Shown: positions 1-8,457 of the stretch, piece by piece
Numbering within the stretch: the first letter of the stretch is position 1
Layout: each line of letters begins with the position of its first letter
Assembly (NCBI GenBank): GCA_049521735.1
Contig: JBEKON010000005.1
Location: 1 to 64,000, forward strand
Direction of reading: 5' to 3'
Origin: UBA11358 sp049521735
GTDB taxonomy: Bacteria > Verrucomicrobiota > Verrucomicrobiia > Limisphaerales > UBA11358
DNA: 64,000 nt
Program-made: the position numbers and the translations under genes
The notes under the pieces: model-generated
Database searches by the model: none
Told to the model about the DNA's origin: nothing
The model's input: the letters and a program-made list of their open reading frames with translations, nothing else

Positions 1-357
1 CGGCGGTTTGAGCCGGTGCTCGCTCAAGTAAAGCCCGACATTTTCGCCGACCGTCAGCGAGTTGAGCAGCGCGCCGGACTGGAACACCATCGCGAGCCGG
101 TATTTGCTGGCGATTTCCGGCGATTGGATAGGTTCGCCATTGATGAGGATTTCGCCGGCGTCCGGCGGCTCAAGCCCGATGAGTTGCTTGAGCAACACGC
201 TCTTGCCACTGCCGCTCGGCCCCATGATGACAAAAACTTCGCCGGGTTGAACCTCGAAATCGATGCCCTTGAGGACTTCTTCGTCATCAAAACTCTTACG
301 CAGGCCACGCACCTGGAGGCTGACGCCGGAATGATTGTTCGTCATGTCGTTCATCAT
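1..357 (-). CDS. mlaF: MlaF-like ABC transporter ATP-binding protein, 3' end cut by the window
   Basis: ATPase of a phospholipid (Mla-type) ABC importer/exporter acting at the inner membrane. The visible 119 residues carry a Walker A motif GPSGSGKS at about residues 46-53 and a Q-loop segment (VFQSGAL) near residue 97; the signature motif, Walker B and H-loop lie beyond the window edge. The start is ATG at 357, which forms an ATGA overlap with the stop of the upstream permease gene, so the two are probably translationally coupled. Assignment to the MlaF branch rests on this pairing with an MlaE permease rather than on the partial ATPase alone. Confidence 0.85.
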   Translation of the reverse strand, partial: MMNDMTNNHSGVSLQVRGLRKSFDDEEVLKGIDFEVQPGEVFVIMGPSGSGKSVLLKQLIGLEPPDAGEILINGEPIQSPEIASKYRLAMVFQSGALLNSLTVGENVGLYLSEHRLKPP

Positions 358-1091
358 TTCAAAAGAATGCGCGTCAGGAAGTAGTCAAAAATCACAATGA
401 GGATGATGGAATTGACAACCGCCTTCGTCACCGAACGGCCGATGCCGCGCGGGCCGCCAATGGTCACAAGCCCTTGATGGCATGAAACAACGCCGATAAT
501 CAGTGCAAAACAAAAACTTTTGAAGACGCCATTGGCCACATCCTTCAATTCAACAATGTCGCGCAAATTCGCGAAGAACGCCTGAAACGAAATCGCGATA
601 TGGCTGTTGGTCTCCGCGACCAGCGCGCCGCCGAGCCAGCCGACCAGAATGGAAAAAACCACCAGCATTGGCAGTGCAATGGCGATGGCCACCAGCCGCG
701 GCAACACGAGGTAGTGAATCGGGTTGATATTCATCGTGCGGAGCGCGTCAATCTCCTGATACACGCGCATCGAGCCGATTTCCGCCGCCATGGCCGAGCC
801 GATGCGACCGGCGATGAGAATGGCCATCATCACCGGCGCCAGTTCCTTGGCCATTGCGATGCCCACAATGCCGCCGACCGCGCTGGCCAGACCGCGCTCA
901 ACCAGCACCGGGCCGGTTTGCAACGTGATGACAGCGCCGATGAAAAACGACAGCACGCAAACCATCAGCAAACTGGCGTTGCCAATTTCAAAAAATTGGT
1001 CGAATACCTTTTGCCGTTGCCGCCATGCCAGCGGCAAAGCCAGCAACGTGCGCCAAAACAGCAGGATAATTTCGCCAGCATTCTCAAACAT
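354..1091 (-). CDS. mlaE: MlaE family lipid ABC transporter permease
   Basis: Inner-membrane permease of 245 residues, the usual length for MlaE/TTG2B/TGD1 proteins, which move phospholipids between the membranes with MlaF and the substrate-binding MlaD. It shows the family hallmarks: a hydrophobic N-terminal half, the conserved stretch around LAPVMMAILIAGRIGSA, the EIGSMRV and EIDALRTMNINP segments and several transmembrane helices. It precedes the ATPase with a 4-nt overlap. An MlaD partner is not in view and could lie left of the window. Confidence 0.93.
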   Translation of the reverse strand: MFENAGEIILLFWRTLLALPLAWRQRQKVFDQFFEIGNASLLMVCVLSFFIGAVITLQTGPVLVERGLASAVGGIVGIAMAKELAPVMMAILIAGRIGSAMAAEIGSMRVYQEIDALRTMNINPIHYLVLPRLVAIAIALPMLVVFSILVGWLGGALVAETNSHIAISFQAFFANLRDIVELKDVANGVFKSFCFALIIGVVSCHQGLVTIGGPRGIGRSVTKAVVNSIILIVIFDYFLTRILLK

Positions 1092-1106
1092 AATTTGAAT
1101 GCGCCT

Positions 1107-2579
1107 TCATTTTGCCGTTTGACCGGCCTGCTTGTGCCATTTGAGCACCGGGATATAAAACAGGCGCAATTTTTTCATTTTTGAATCTGATTGATACTGG
1201 AAAAGGCCTAGGAAGAGCGAGCATTTTTTGGAGGCGGGCGCTGAATCCCGGCGATAAAAGTTCCACAACAGCGATTGGCTGGCAGCGCCGGATTTTGGAT
1301 TACTTTCTGATCGCCACAATGACCAGAGCGGCGACCAGTTCCGTTCGATGCCGCGATTGTCTGGCAACACCGGCTCAATCGGCGCGAGAATTTGCAGTTG
1401 GTTGTTTCCATTGAAGTCACGATGATACGTGAACAGCGGCCACAGATCCACGCGATGGCGTTGTGCGCCGGTTTCGATGTTCTTTTCCGTTACATTCGCA
1501 AATAAATAAAACAGGATGCGAGTGCGCCGCCGATCAAGCAACTCGGTGTGAAGGTTGTTGAATTTGTAAAGTGGCCACAGATAAAAGTCGCTTTCCAAAA
1601 CGTCGCTGTGCGCCCGGCTGAACAGCGGCCAGACGCGCGTGGTGGTTTTGCCTTCGCCACGCGCGACGACGATGAACGGCCACGGGCTGTCCCATTCGTG
1701 GTATTTTTTATCGCGGTCGTCAGTCCAAATAAAAAAAGGCCAGAGCACGGAAGTGGAGTCGCGTTTCGGCGAACGGGACAGGGCATACAGCGGCAACGAC
1801 GCGCGAAATGTTTCCGGATTATCGGTGCCGATGCCGTTGTTCTGGCGAAAATGAACCGGCCAAAGGGCGAAAAATTTGTCATGGCCGCCGATGATTTCCG
1901 TTTCGCCAAAATCGTTGGTGCGCGTGGTCACGTCTTTGTGTTCATTACCGGCCAGCGGCCAGAATTGCCAGCCATGCAATCCCTCGCCGTGACGAAGGTG
2001 GAAAAACGGATAGAGATAATTATCCGTCACCACGTCGCGTTTGCGAGTCTCGCTGTAAATTGGGAACATCACGAAAAAAATGTCGTCGTGAAACAGCCGA
2101 TCCTTGAGATGGCCGTAAAATGGAACAAGCGCGGTGTAATTTTCACTCGCGTCCGGCGAACGCTGTTGGAAATAAATCGGGAAAAGCGTGAAACGTCTTT
2201 TCAGGGTGTTGTCCTGTTCTTCGCCTCCGGAAAAACTGAGTAATTGGCAAAATTGCCAGCGATACTCCGCTCCAAAACATTCGTAAGTCAGCAGCGGATA
2301 AAGCAGGTCGTCTTCTGTCGATTCAACGGCGGGATCGGAATCGTGCGAAAATAACGGCGAAATGCCCCACGTTTTTTCCGAATCTTTTTCCTGGCTGTAG
2401 AAAAATGGACCGATTGCTTCGGAGCGATGCCCCGAATCAAGTGTTAGTGTAAACTGACTGAAGAGCGGCCCGGCGACAAAGTCATCCGCGCCGAAAACGC
2501 CAAAGGAAGAAAAGCTCAGCGCAAAAAACCACCAGTAAATTCGCAGACAAATTTTGAATTTTTTAGAACCGATTGACAT
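1107..2579 (-). CDS. secreted protein with repeated W-P-L-F strands, probable outer-membrane or periplasmic repeat protein
   Basis: 490 residues, function not recognised. The N-terminus has a basic start followed by a hydrophobic stretch ending near GVFGA, consistent with a signal peptide. The rest is built from about fifteen short aromatic strands with the core [LV]WP[LFV]F or its variants (LFPIYF, MFPIYS, LYPFFH, LWPVHF, LWPFFI, VWPLFS, LWPLYK, LWPLFT), separated by charged turns. That alternation suggests a beta-barrel or beta-solenoid at the cell surface. It lies between the mlaE and MMPL transporter genes on the same strand, so an envelope role is plausible, but this is inference. Confidence 0.6.
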   Translation of the reverse strand: MSIGSKKFKICLRIYWWFFALSFSSFGVFGADDFVAGPLFSQFTLTLDSGHRSEAIGPFFYSQEKDSEKTWGISPLFSHDSDPAVESTEDDLLYPLLTYECFGAEYRWQFCQLLSFSGGEEQDNTLKRRFTLFPIYFQQRSPDASENYTALVPFYGHLKDRLFHDDIFFVMFPIYSETRKRDVVTDNYLYPFFHLRHGEGLHGWQFWPLAGNEHKDVTTRTNDFGETEIIGGHDKFFALWPVHFRQNNGIGTDNPETFRASLPLYALSRSPKRDSTSVLWPFFIWTDDRDKKYHEWDSPWPFIVVARGEGKTTTRVWPLFSRAHSDVLESDFYLWPLYKFNNLHTELLDRRRTRILFYLFANVTEKNIETGAQRHRVDLWPLFTYHRDFNGNNQLQILAPIEPVLPDNRGIERNWSPLWSLWRSESNPKSGAASQSLLWNFYRRDSAPASKKCSLFLGLFQYQSDSKMKKLRLFYIPVLKWHKQAGQTAK

Positions 2580-2688
2580 GAAATTCCTGCTTGGCGTTAT
2601 CGTTAATGAAAGCCTGTTTCACGCTGTTTTAACCATTTCAAAGCTATTTTTAACATTGGGGTTGACTTTTTGTCGAATTGCTTTACGC

Positions 2689-5472
2689 TCACTTATCACT
2701 TGAGGTTTTTGACCTCGGTTCCTCCTGACCCAGTGTCGGCGATGAGTTGTCGGCACTGGGTTGATTTGTTTTTATTAACGGACGCCAGCGGCCCAGCAAA
2801 TTCAGCAGTGCCGGCAAAAAAGTTAATCCCGCAATCATGCACGTCGCGATACCTGTTGCCATTACGCAACCGAGGCTGTGAATGCCGTGGTGCTTGGCGA
2901 GAATCAAACTGCCGAAACCGGCAATGGCTGTCAACCCGGACACAAGCACCGCTTTTCCAGTGCTGCGCGCCAGAATGCCGGGCGTTCGCTCCTCGGCGAA
3001 ACGGTTGAGGATCTGGATCCCGTTCGTAACACCGATGCCAATGACCAATGGCAACGTCATGATATTCGCCAGATTGAAAGGAATCCCAAACCAGCCCATC
3101 AATCCGGCCAGCCACAAGGCGCCAATGCCGACCGGCAGCAATGACAAAATCACCGACCCAGGACTGCGGAAATGGAAGAACACCAAAACGGCAATCGCCG
3201 CCAGCGCATACCACGCTGCCTGCACATAGCTGTTTTTCAGCAGCGTTTCGTATTCATAAAGCTGCACCGGCGTGCCGGTGGCGTTGGGATCCACTTTCCG
3301 CAGATCGGTGACGAATTTTTCCTGGTTTGCGCGCTGCCACACGTCATCCTTTGGAAACACCTGCAGCAGAAATTTGCCGGTCACACCCCTAAACTGGTCA
3401 CGTAATGCTGCGGGCAAATCGTTCACGCGCAACGGCGTGGTGTCGTTTTGGTGCTGCAGGGACTCGAATGTTTCGCGGACGTCATCGAACAGCGCCTGTT
3501 GAAACCCCGCCAGCTTGTTCCCATGCTCTTGGATAACCGTGCTATCACCAACCAACATGGCCTTGCGCAAATCCTCAATCGTCTGCCTCAAGGCGACGAA
3601 TTGTTTTGCCAGTTCAGGATCGCTGCCGCGGATTTCATCCAGCGCCGCGCCGGAATAGCCGTAAAGCGAATACAACGTCCGGCTGAGTTCATAAACATTC
3701 ACCGGTTTCAAGTCCGGCGGACTGAATTGCAGCGGCATGACCTCCTGCTTGATTCCGCGAATGAGGCCCAGTTTCTTGTGCTGGTTTTGCTCGATAAAAT
3801 CGTTGAGCATGTCTGACGGTGGCTCGATGTCCGCCACTGTTGGCAATTGCTTGATTTTTTCCTCCAAGGCAATGGCTTGGTCCAGCGAATCGGCGACAAT
3901 CGCGCCGCACAGCAGTGATTTGTCAGCTGAATCAACCAGTTTCTGCTCAAATACCACCGACGGCAGGGTGGGACTTTGCATTTTGATGAGGTTGTAATCG
4001 AAATACACCTTCCGGACTTCAAACAACGCCGCTGAGCACAACCCGACTGTGACAACCATCACCAGTACGGGCCGTTGCAGCCACATGTTTTCAATGCGCG
4101 CACGGGTGTCGTCCTCGTTTGCCCCGTGGTCAACGACGTTTTGCCGGCCGCGCAACAGCAGCACCGGCAGCAGCGTCATCATCGGCACAAGACAGAGCAG
4201 CAAACCACCACCGCAAATGATGCCCATTTCCTGAATGCCCTTGAAATGGGTGAACCCCATCGCCAGGAACGCGCTTGCCGTGGTCAACGCGCCGGTGAAA
4301 ATCCCCTGCCCGGTGAAGACCATCGCCTTGGTCAGCGCAAATTCCTTCGTCCTGCCGTGGCGCAATTCCTCCTCGTAGCGCGTGATCAGATGCACGCCAA
4401 AATCAATCGCCAACCCAATCAGCATGGGCACAAATGTGATCGTCAGGATGTTCAAATGTCCGATGGTCAGCGTGGTGAACGCCAGCGTGTAGGCCAGCCC
4501 GATCACCAGACAGATCGTCGCTTTGATCGGGCGCCCGGTCTCGTTGTAGCCGTAAATAAAAATCAGCGCGCAGAGAACCAGTGACACGATGCTTGCCAGG
4601 GTTATGTCCTTCTGTGACTGCCTCATTTCGTCATAGTCCAGCACCGGTTCGCCCGTCAGCCCGACGTTGATACCGGTTACTTCATTTTGCGTTTCCCTGA
4701 TGAGCCGGCGCAAACGTTCGATGGCGCTGCTGTTAAGAGCAGTGTTCGGTGCGTGCGCCGTGAGCAGGAAAATCCGGTTGTGATTGAAGGTGATGTAGAT
4801 GTCGGACACGTCTCCAGCGCCAAAAAGCGCCGCCACACCGGGGGACGGCGGTTTGCCAGGCATTTGCAAACAACTGCCGGCCTGGGTCAGGATGCGCGTC
4901 AGCACCGGCAGTGATTGGACCAGCGATTCCGTTTGGGCGTTCGTCTCATGCGGTGCAGTGCGGAAAGCCGTGTTGATCTGCTCGAAAAACGAAACAAGGT
5001 TCGTTGTTTGCGTGAACTTCTGGATGAACGGCCGATCGTCGTGCAGCATCGTTTGGATCGTGGCCAGATCGTTTTCCGGCACAAAGAACAACGCCTTGGT
5101 TCCCATCATCGCCAGGTCGTGCTGGTAAAAAACATCGCGGAACAGGTTGGTTTCCGCCGCCATTTTCGCGCCCAGGCGTTCGACAAACTGCCGGTTTTTC
5201 TCCGTGTTATCGCTTTCCACGACCACCACAAAGTCATTGCCCTGCTGCGGGAACTCCTTTTGCAGGCGGAGATAGTTTTGGTGATACTTCTGGTTGGGGC
5301 CGACCAGGTTGTCCCGGCTCATGTCCGTTTTCAGGTAACCGACGGTATAAAGGACACAGACTAGAAACAGCGCCACCTGCGGATAAATGAACCACCGGGG
5401 ATAACGAATCGCCGCCGCCGTCAGTCGGGCCAGCAGCCGTGCCTGAAAAGTGTCAGCGCTTAATGCCTTCAT
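2689..5472 (-). CDS. MMPL/RND family lipid transporter, HpnN-like
   Basis: 927-residue inner-membrane exporter of the RND superfamily, MMPL/HpnN branch, which typically moves hydrophobic lipids such as hopanoids. A first transmembrane helix lies around residues 28-48, followed by a large periplasmic loop. Two similar membrane halves follow, the first with GLAIDFGVHLITRYEEE and the second with GIGVTNGIQILNRFAEE, the internal duplication expected of RND proteins. It shares a strand with the mlaFE genes. The substrate is not readable from sequence; hopanoid transport is only one possibility because no hpn biosynthesis genes are in the window. Confidence 0.85.
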   Translation of the reverse strand: MKALSADTFQARLLARLTAAAIRYPRWFIYPQVALFLVCVLYTVGYLKTDMSRDNLVGPNQKYHQNYLRLQKEFPQQGNDFVVVVESDNTEKNRQFVERLGAKMAAETNLFRDVFYQHDLAMMGTKALFFVPENDLATIQTMLHDDRPFIQKFTQTTNLVSFFEQINTAFRTAPHETNAQTESLVQSLPVLTRILTQAGSCLQMPGKPPSPGVAALFGAGDVSDIYITFNHNRIFLLTAHAPNTALNSSAIERLRRLIRETQNEVTGINVGLTGEPVLDYDEMRQSQKDITLASIVSLVLCALIFIYGYNETGRPIKATICLVIGLAYTLAFTTLTIGHLNILTITFVPMLIGLAIDFGVHLITRYEEELRHGRTKEFALTKAMVFTGQGIFTGALTTASAFLAMGFTHFKGIQEMGIICGGGLLLCLVPMMTLLPVLLLRGRQNVVDHGANEDDTRARIENMWLQRPVLVMVVTVGLCSAALFEVRKVYFDYNLIKMQSPTLPSVVFEQKLVDSADKSLLCGAIVADSLDQAIALEEKIKQLPTVADIEPPSDMLNDFIEQNQHKKLGLIRGIKQEVMPLQFSPPDLKPVNVYELSRTLYSLYGYSGAALDEIRGSDPELAKQFVALRQTIEDLRKAMLVGDSTVIQEHGNKLAGFQQALFDDVRETFESLQHQNDTTPLRVNDLPAALRDQFRGVTGKFLLQVFPKDDVWQRANQEKFVTDLRKVDPNATGTPVQLYEYETLLKNSYVQAAWYALAAIAVLVFFHFRSPGSVILSLLPVGIGALWLAGLMGWFGIPFNLANIMTLPLVIGIGVTNGIQILNRFAEERTPGILARSTGKAVLVSGLTAIAGFGSLILAKHHGIHSLGCVMATGIATCMIAGLTFLPALLNLLGRWRPLIKTNQPSADNSSPTLGQEEPRSKTSSDK

Positions 5473-5489
5473 GCCTCAGACCTTGCGGA

Positions 5490-6218
5490 TCATGCTTCGG
5501 AAAATTCAGCATTGGAGAAAACTTCCTTCACGTCGTCGTGTTCCTCCAGCGCCTCAATCAATTTGTTGGCCGCCACGGACGCCTCGTCGGTGAGCGGTGT
5601 CATGATGGTTGGCAGCGACGTGATTTCCGCTACTTCGCATTTGATGCCTTTGTCTTCAATTTGTTTGTGAACGGCTTCAAAATTCCCCGGCGCGGTTAGA
5701 ATTTCATAACCCAGCGGTTCGGCCTTGAAATCCTCTGCGCCGGCCTCGAGCGCCAGTTCCATCAATTGATCCTCGCCTGCCGCTTCTCGTGAGACAATGA
5801 TTTGTCCTTTGCGCTGAAACATACGGCTCACCGAACCCGGCGTCGCAATGCTGCCGCCGTTTTTGGTCGCGATGCTGCGAATGTCCGACGCCGTGCGATT
5901 GCGATTGTCCGTGCTCACTTCCACGAGCAACGCCACGCCATGCGGCCCGTAAATTTCGTAGGTTAATTCCTCGAAATTCACGCTTTCGCCGCTGCCGGTG
6001 CCTTTTTTGATGGCGCGCTCGATGTTGTCGTGCGGCATGTTCGCTGTGCGGCACTTGAGCAGCACCATGCGCAGGCGCGGATTCATGCCCGGATCGCCAC
6101 CGCCGATTTTGGCGGCAATGGCAATTTCGCGCCCCAGCTTGGAAAAAATCTTCCCACGCTTGGCGTCAATCGCACCCTTGAAGTGCTTGACCTTCGCCCA
6201 TTTGCTGTGTCCGGACAT
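5490..6218 (-). CDS. YebC/PmpR family regulatory protein
   Basis: 242 residues, typical for the TACO1/YebC family. The N-terminus MSGHSKWAKVKHFKGA and the KRGKIFSKLGREI segment are diagnostic. Members act as DNA-binding regulators or as factors that help ribosomes translate proline-rich stretches; which applies here cannot be told. It lies 17 nt upstream (in transcription order) of the MMPL transporter gene and may be co-transcribed with it. Confidence 0.95.
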   Translation of the reverse strand: MSGHSKWAKVKHFKGAIDAKRGKIFSKLGREIAIAAKIGGGDPGMNPRLRMVLLKCRTANMPHDNIERAIKKGTGSGESVNFEELTYEIYGPHGVALLVEVSTDNRNRTASDIRSIATKNGGSIATPGSVSRMFQRKGQIIVSREAAGEDQLMELALEAGAEDFKAEPLGYEILTAPGNFEAVHKQIEDKGIKCEVAEITSLPTIMTPLTDEASVAANKLIEALEEHDDVKEVFSNAEFSEA

Positions 6219-6269
6219 TTTAGTTGCTGGTTGAATGTTGAGGGTCGAAAGCGAAGCCTGATTTTCTTT

Positions 6270-6608
6270 TCAACTCGCCCGCTCCACATAAACCGCCGTG
6301 CCGTAACACAGCACTTCGGTGATGCCTGGGGCAATCTCGGTGGCGTCGTAACGAACGCCGACAACCGCGTTCGCGCCGAGCTCTCCGGCATGTGTGAGCA
6401 TCAGGTTGAACGCGTCTTCGCGCGTGCGTTCGCAAAGATTGGTGTAAAGCGAAATGTTCCCGCCGAAAATCGCCTGAATGCTCGCGCCAAAATTTCCGAC
6501 GATGGAGCGCGATCGCACAATGATGCCGCGCACAACGCCGAACGATTTGGTGATGCGGTAACCGGGCAAATCAAATGTCGTGGTTGTCAATGGATGCGTC
6601 TGACTCAT
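6270..6608 (-). CDS. YbjQ family (UPF0145) heavy-metal-binding-domain protein
   Basis: 112 residues when started at the ATG at 6608; an open frame extends further upstream but that part overlaps the DUF2752 gene in another frame and has no family similarity. The YbjQ signature is clear: the G-Y-R-I-T-K-S-F-G-V-V-R-G segment, REDAFNLML, and GANAVVGVRYDATE near the C-terminus. The family forms a small pentameric barrel, and its biochemical role is unknown. Confidence 0.9.
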   Translation of the reverse strand: MSQTHPLTTTTFDLPGYRITKSFGVVRGIIVRSRSIVGNFGASIQAIFGGNISLYTNLCERTREDAFNLMLTHAGELGANAVVGVRYDATEIAPGITEVLCYGTAVYVERAS

Positions 6609-6664
6609 GCCGGGATTGAACACGAGCGTACGTGGAGACAAAAGCGAAAAGTTCTCCTGCGCGC

Positions 6665-7108
6665 TTACGGCGAAAGCCAGGAAAATGCCGGCAGATTTCG
6701 CAACACGGTGAAGACGAGAGCGACAACAAGAAACATCCACAACGTTTTTGGACGTAACTGAAAGATCGTTTGCTGATTCCGTAATTTTCGCGCAGCAAAT
6801 CGCGCGCCCCAAACCGCCAATGCCACGAGCGCCAGAACAAACAGTGCGTTGTCATGCAGCGCGGGCAAAACGTGGCCGTGCAACAATTGATACACCGCCC
6901 GCGTCCCACCGCAGCCCGGACAATACAAACCCGTCAGCGCGTGAAACAGACACACGGGATAAAAACCGTGCCGGCTCGGATCGAAGAAAAACAAGACCGC
7001 TGCCGCGCCAATGGCCGTTGCGCCCAGTGCGATGCCCGCAAACCACGCCAATGCAGGCGTCGTTTCAACTTTTATTTTTGGCGGAACCGGCTGGAATTCA
7101 GCGTGCAT
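6665..7108 (-). CDS. DUF2752 domain membrane protein
   Basis: 147 residues with three predicted membrane helices (about residues 22-42, 78-100 and 122-140). The diagnostic DUF2752 core FYPVCLFHALTGLYCPGCGGTRA is present in full, with its CPGCGGTRA cysteine pair; this segment is quoted here only in parts: FYPVCLFHALTG and LYCPGCGGTRA. The function of the family is unknown. It is followed by the YbjQ gene and preceded by the GYF/DUF4190 gene on the same strand. Confidence 0.92.
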   Translation of the reverse strand: MHAEFQPVPPKIKVETTPALAWFAGIALGATAIGAAAVLFFFDPSRHGFYPVCLFHALTGLYCPGCGGTRAVYQLLHGHVLPALHDNALFVLALVALAVWGARFAARKLRNQQTIFQLRPKTLWMFLVVALVFTVLRNLPAFSWLSP

Positions 7109-7118
7109 AATCCAGGTT

Positions 7119-7622
7119 TCAAAAGGTTTTGAAATGCCACGCGAAGTTCGCCGGGTGGAGCGCGAGATTGAGTAAAACCAGCCCGAATCCCAAAACCAGG
7201 CTCGCCGCCGAAAGAATCAGCCCGGCGATGGCGATGCCGTAACCTTCGTAAAGTTCGGGATGCCGGTTGATTTGCATAAGCCCGATGAGCGAGAAGACCA
7301 GTCCAAGAATGTTGAACGGACATCCGCAGCAGCACGTCAGCGACAAAATGCCGAAAATCAGTCCCGCCGTCGCAAAGGAATTGGTTTTGGGCAATTGCCC
7401 CGCCGTTGAAGTCCCTAGCCTCAGCGGCCCGATCAGCGGCGGAATCAGCGGCGCGAAATGTCCCGCAAACTCCGGCAACGCGCCGAGCGCTTTCCATCCC
7501 GTCGCACCGTCTGCCAGCGTTTGTGTTTGTGCGTTGGCGCGGCCCTCGGCAATCCACTGTCGCAGTTGCTCAACTGTCGCCGGACCGTAGGTTCTGCCGT
7601 CTGCTCCGATGATTTTATACAT
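7119..7622 (-). CDS. GYF_2-DUF4190 membrane protein
   Basis: 167 residues. Residues 1-50 form a GYF_2 domain (MYKIIGADGRTYGPATVEQL, then LADGATGWKAL), a small module thought to bind proline-rich peptides. After a proline-rich linker come two DUF4190-type helices, around residues 85-110 with a CCCGCPFNILG turn and around 128-150. This pairing is common in Verrucomicrobiota and Planctomycetota proteins of unknown function. It starts 11 nt before the DUF2752 gene in transcription order. Confidence 0.85.
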   Translation of the reverse strand: MYKIIGADGRTYGPATVEQLRQWIAEGRANAQTQTLADGATGWKALGALPEFAGHFAPLIPPLIGPLRLGTSTAGQLPKTNSFATAGLIFGILSLTCCCGCPFNILGLVFSLIGLMQINRHPELYEGYGIAIAGLILSAASLVLGFGLVLLNLALHPANFAWHFKTF

Positions 7623-7633
7623 GGCGCGCCTTT

Positions 7634-8341
7634 CTATTCGTCCTCATTTTCGCCGTTCGCATGACCGCCCCCTGTGCACACGCCGCGTTTTGTTTCGGTA
7701 ATGAAGTCGAGCAAAATATCTGCCGGGGCGCTGGTGTTTTTTTTTCGCGCCTCTGCGATTGCCGCCCGCAAATTCTTTCCGCTGCGAAACAACAAGTGAT
7801 AAAGCCGTTTCAATTCCAGCCGCTGTTCCGCTGTAAATCCCGCGCGGCGTAGGCCGACACTGTTCAACCCGCAAAGCTCATTCACCCGATGCACCATCGT
7901 GAACGGCGGCAAATCCTGGGTGATGATCGAGCCACCTTGCATCAGCGCCAGCGTGCCGACGCGGCAGAACTGGTGCAAGAGGCAGTTGCCGGAGATGAAC
8001 GCCCGGTCCTGCACCACGACGTGCCCGGCCAGCAATGCGCCATTGGCCAAAATCACGTGGTCGCCGACCACGCAATTGTGCGCCACGTGGGCATTGGCCA
8101 TGAAAAAATTGTGCGAGCCGATGATCGTTTCTGCGTCCGGTTTGTTCGAGCGGTGCGCGACGCAGCCCGCATGAAACTGGTTGTGCGCGCCAATCGCCGT
8201 CAGCCCTGTGAAATAAACGTGCGGCCCGACGACACAATGCGCGCCGAGTTCGACACCTTCGTCAATCACGGCATACGGCCCGACTTGGACCGTCGAATCC
8301 AGTTTCGCCTTCGGGTGAATGATGGCTGTTTTGTGAATCAT
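7634..8341 (-). CDS. lpxA: LpxA-like UDP-N-acetylglucosamine O-acyltransferase, unusually short
   Basis: Left-handed beta-helix acyltransferase for the first step of lipid A synthesis in the cytoplasm. The start chosen is ATG at 8341 (MIHKTAIIHPKA); another ATG lies four codons upstream. Hexapeptide repeats run through residues 5-150. The catalytic His motif ANAHVAH, the AGHV and LHQF histidine sites and the C-terminal helical region ending in the family-like TKRG are present. At 235 residues it is shorter than the roughly 262 of E. coli; the loss falls between HAGCVAHRSNK and SHNFFM, where E. coli has about one and a half more coils. It could therefore be an LpxA paralogue with altered specificity. 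Confidence 0.85.
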   Translation of the reverse strand: MIHKTAIIHPKAKLDSTVQVGPYAVIDEGVELGAHCVVGPHVYFTGLTAIGAHNQFHAGCVAHRSNKPDAETIIGSHNFFMANAHVAHNCVVGDHVILANGALLAGHVVVQDRAFISGNCLLHQFCRVGTLALMQGGSIITQDLPPFTMVHRVNELCGLNSVGLRRAGFTAEQRLELKRLYHLLFRSGKNLRAAIAEARKKNTSAPADILLDFITETKRGVCTGGGHANGENEDE

Positions 8342-8349
8342 TTTTCCGG

Positions 8350-8389
8350 CCACAGATGACCACAGATGAACGCAAATGAAAACTGAATT
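8350..8389 (-). repeat. 10-nt-period repeat just upstream of lpxA
   Basis: Read on the minus strand, three near-identical decamers (TCATTTGCGT, TCATCTGTGG, TCATCTGTGG) end within 10 nt of the lpxA start codon. The same TCATCTGTGG unit lies upstream of the addA-type gene at 14951-14980, in the same orientation relative to its gene. Confidence 0.85.
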
Positions 8390-8457
8390 TTACAGATCTC
8401 CGCTGAATGAAGGTGCTTTGTGCCTTCGTGTCGTCATGATAAATTCCACAGGTGGAA

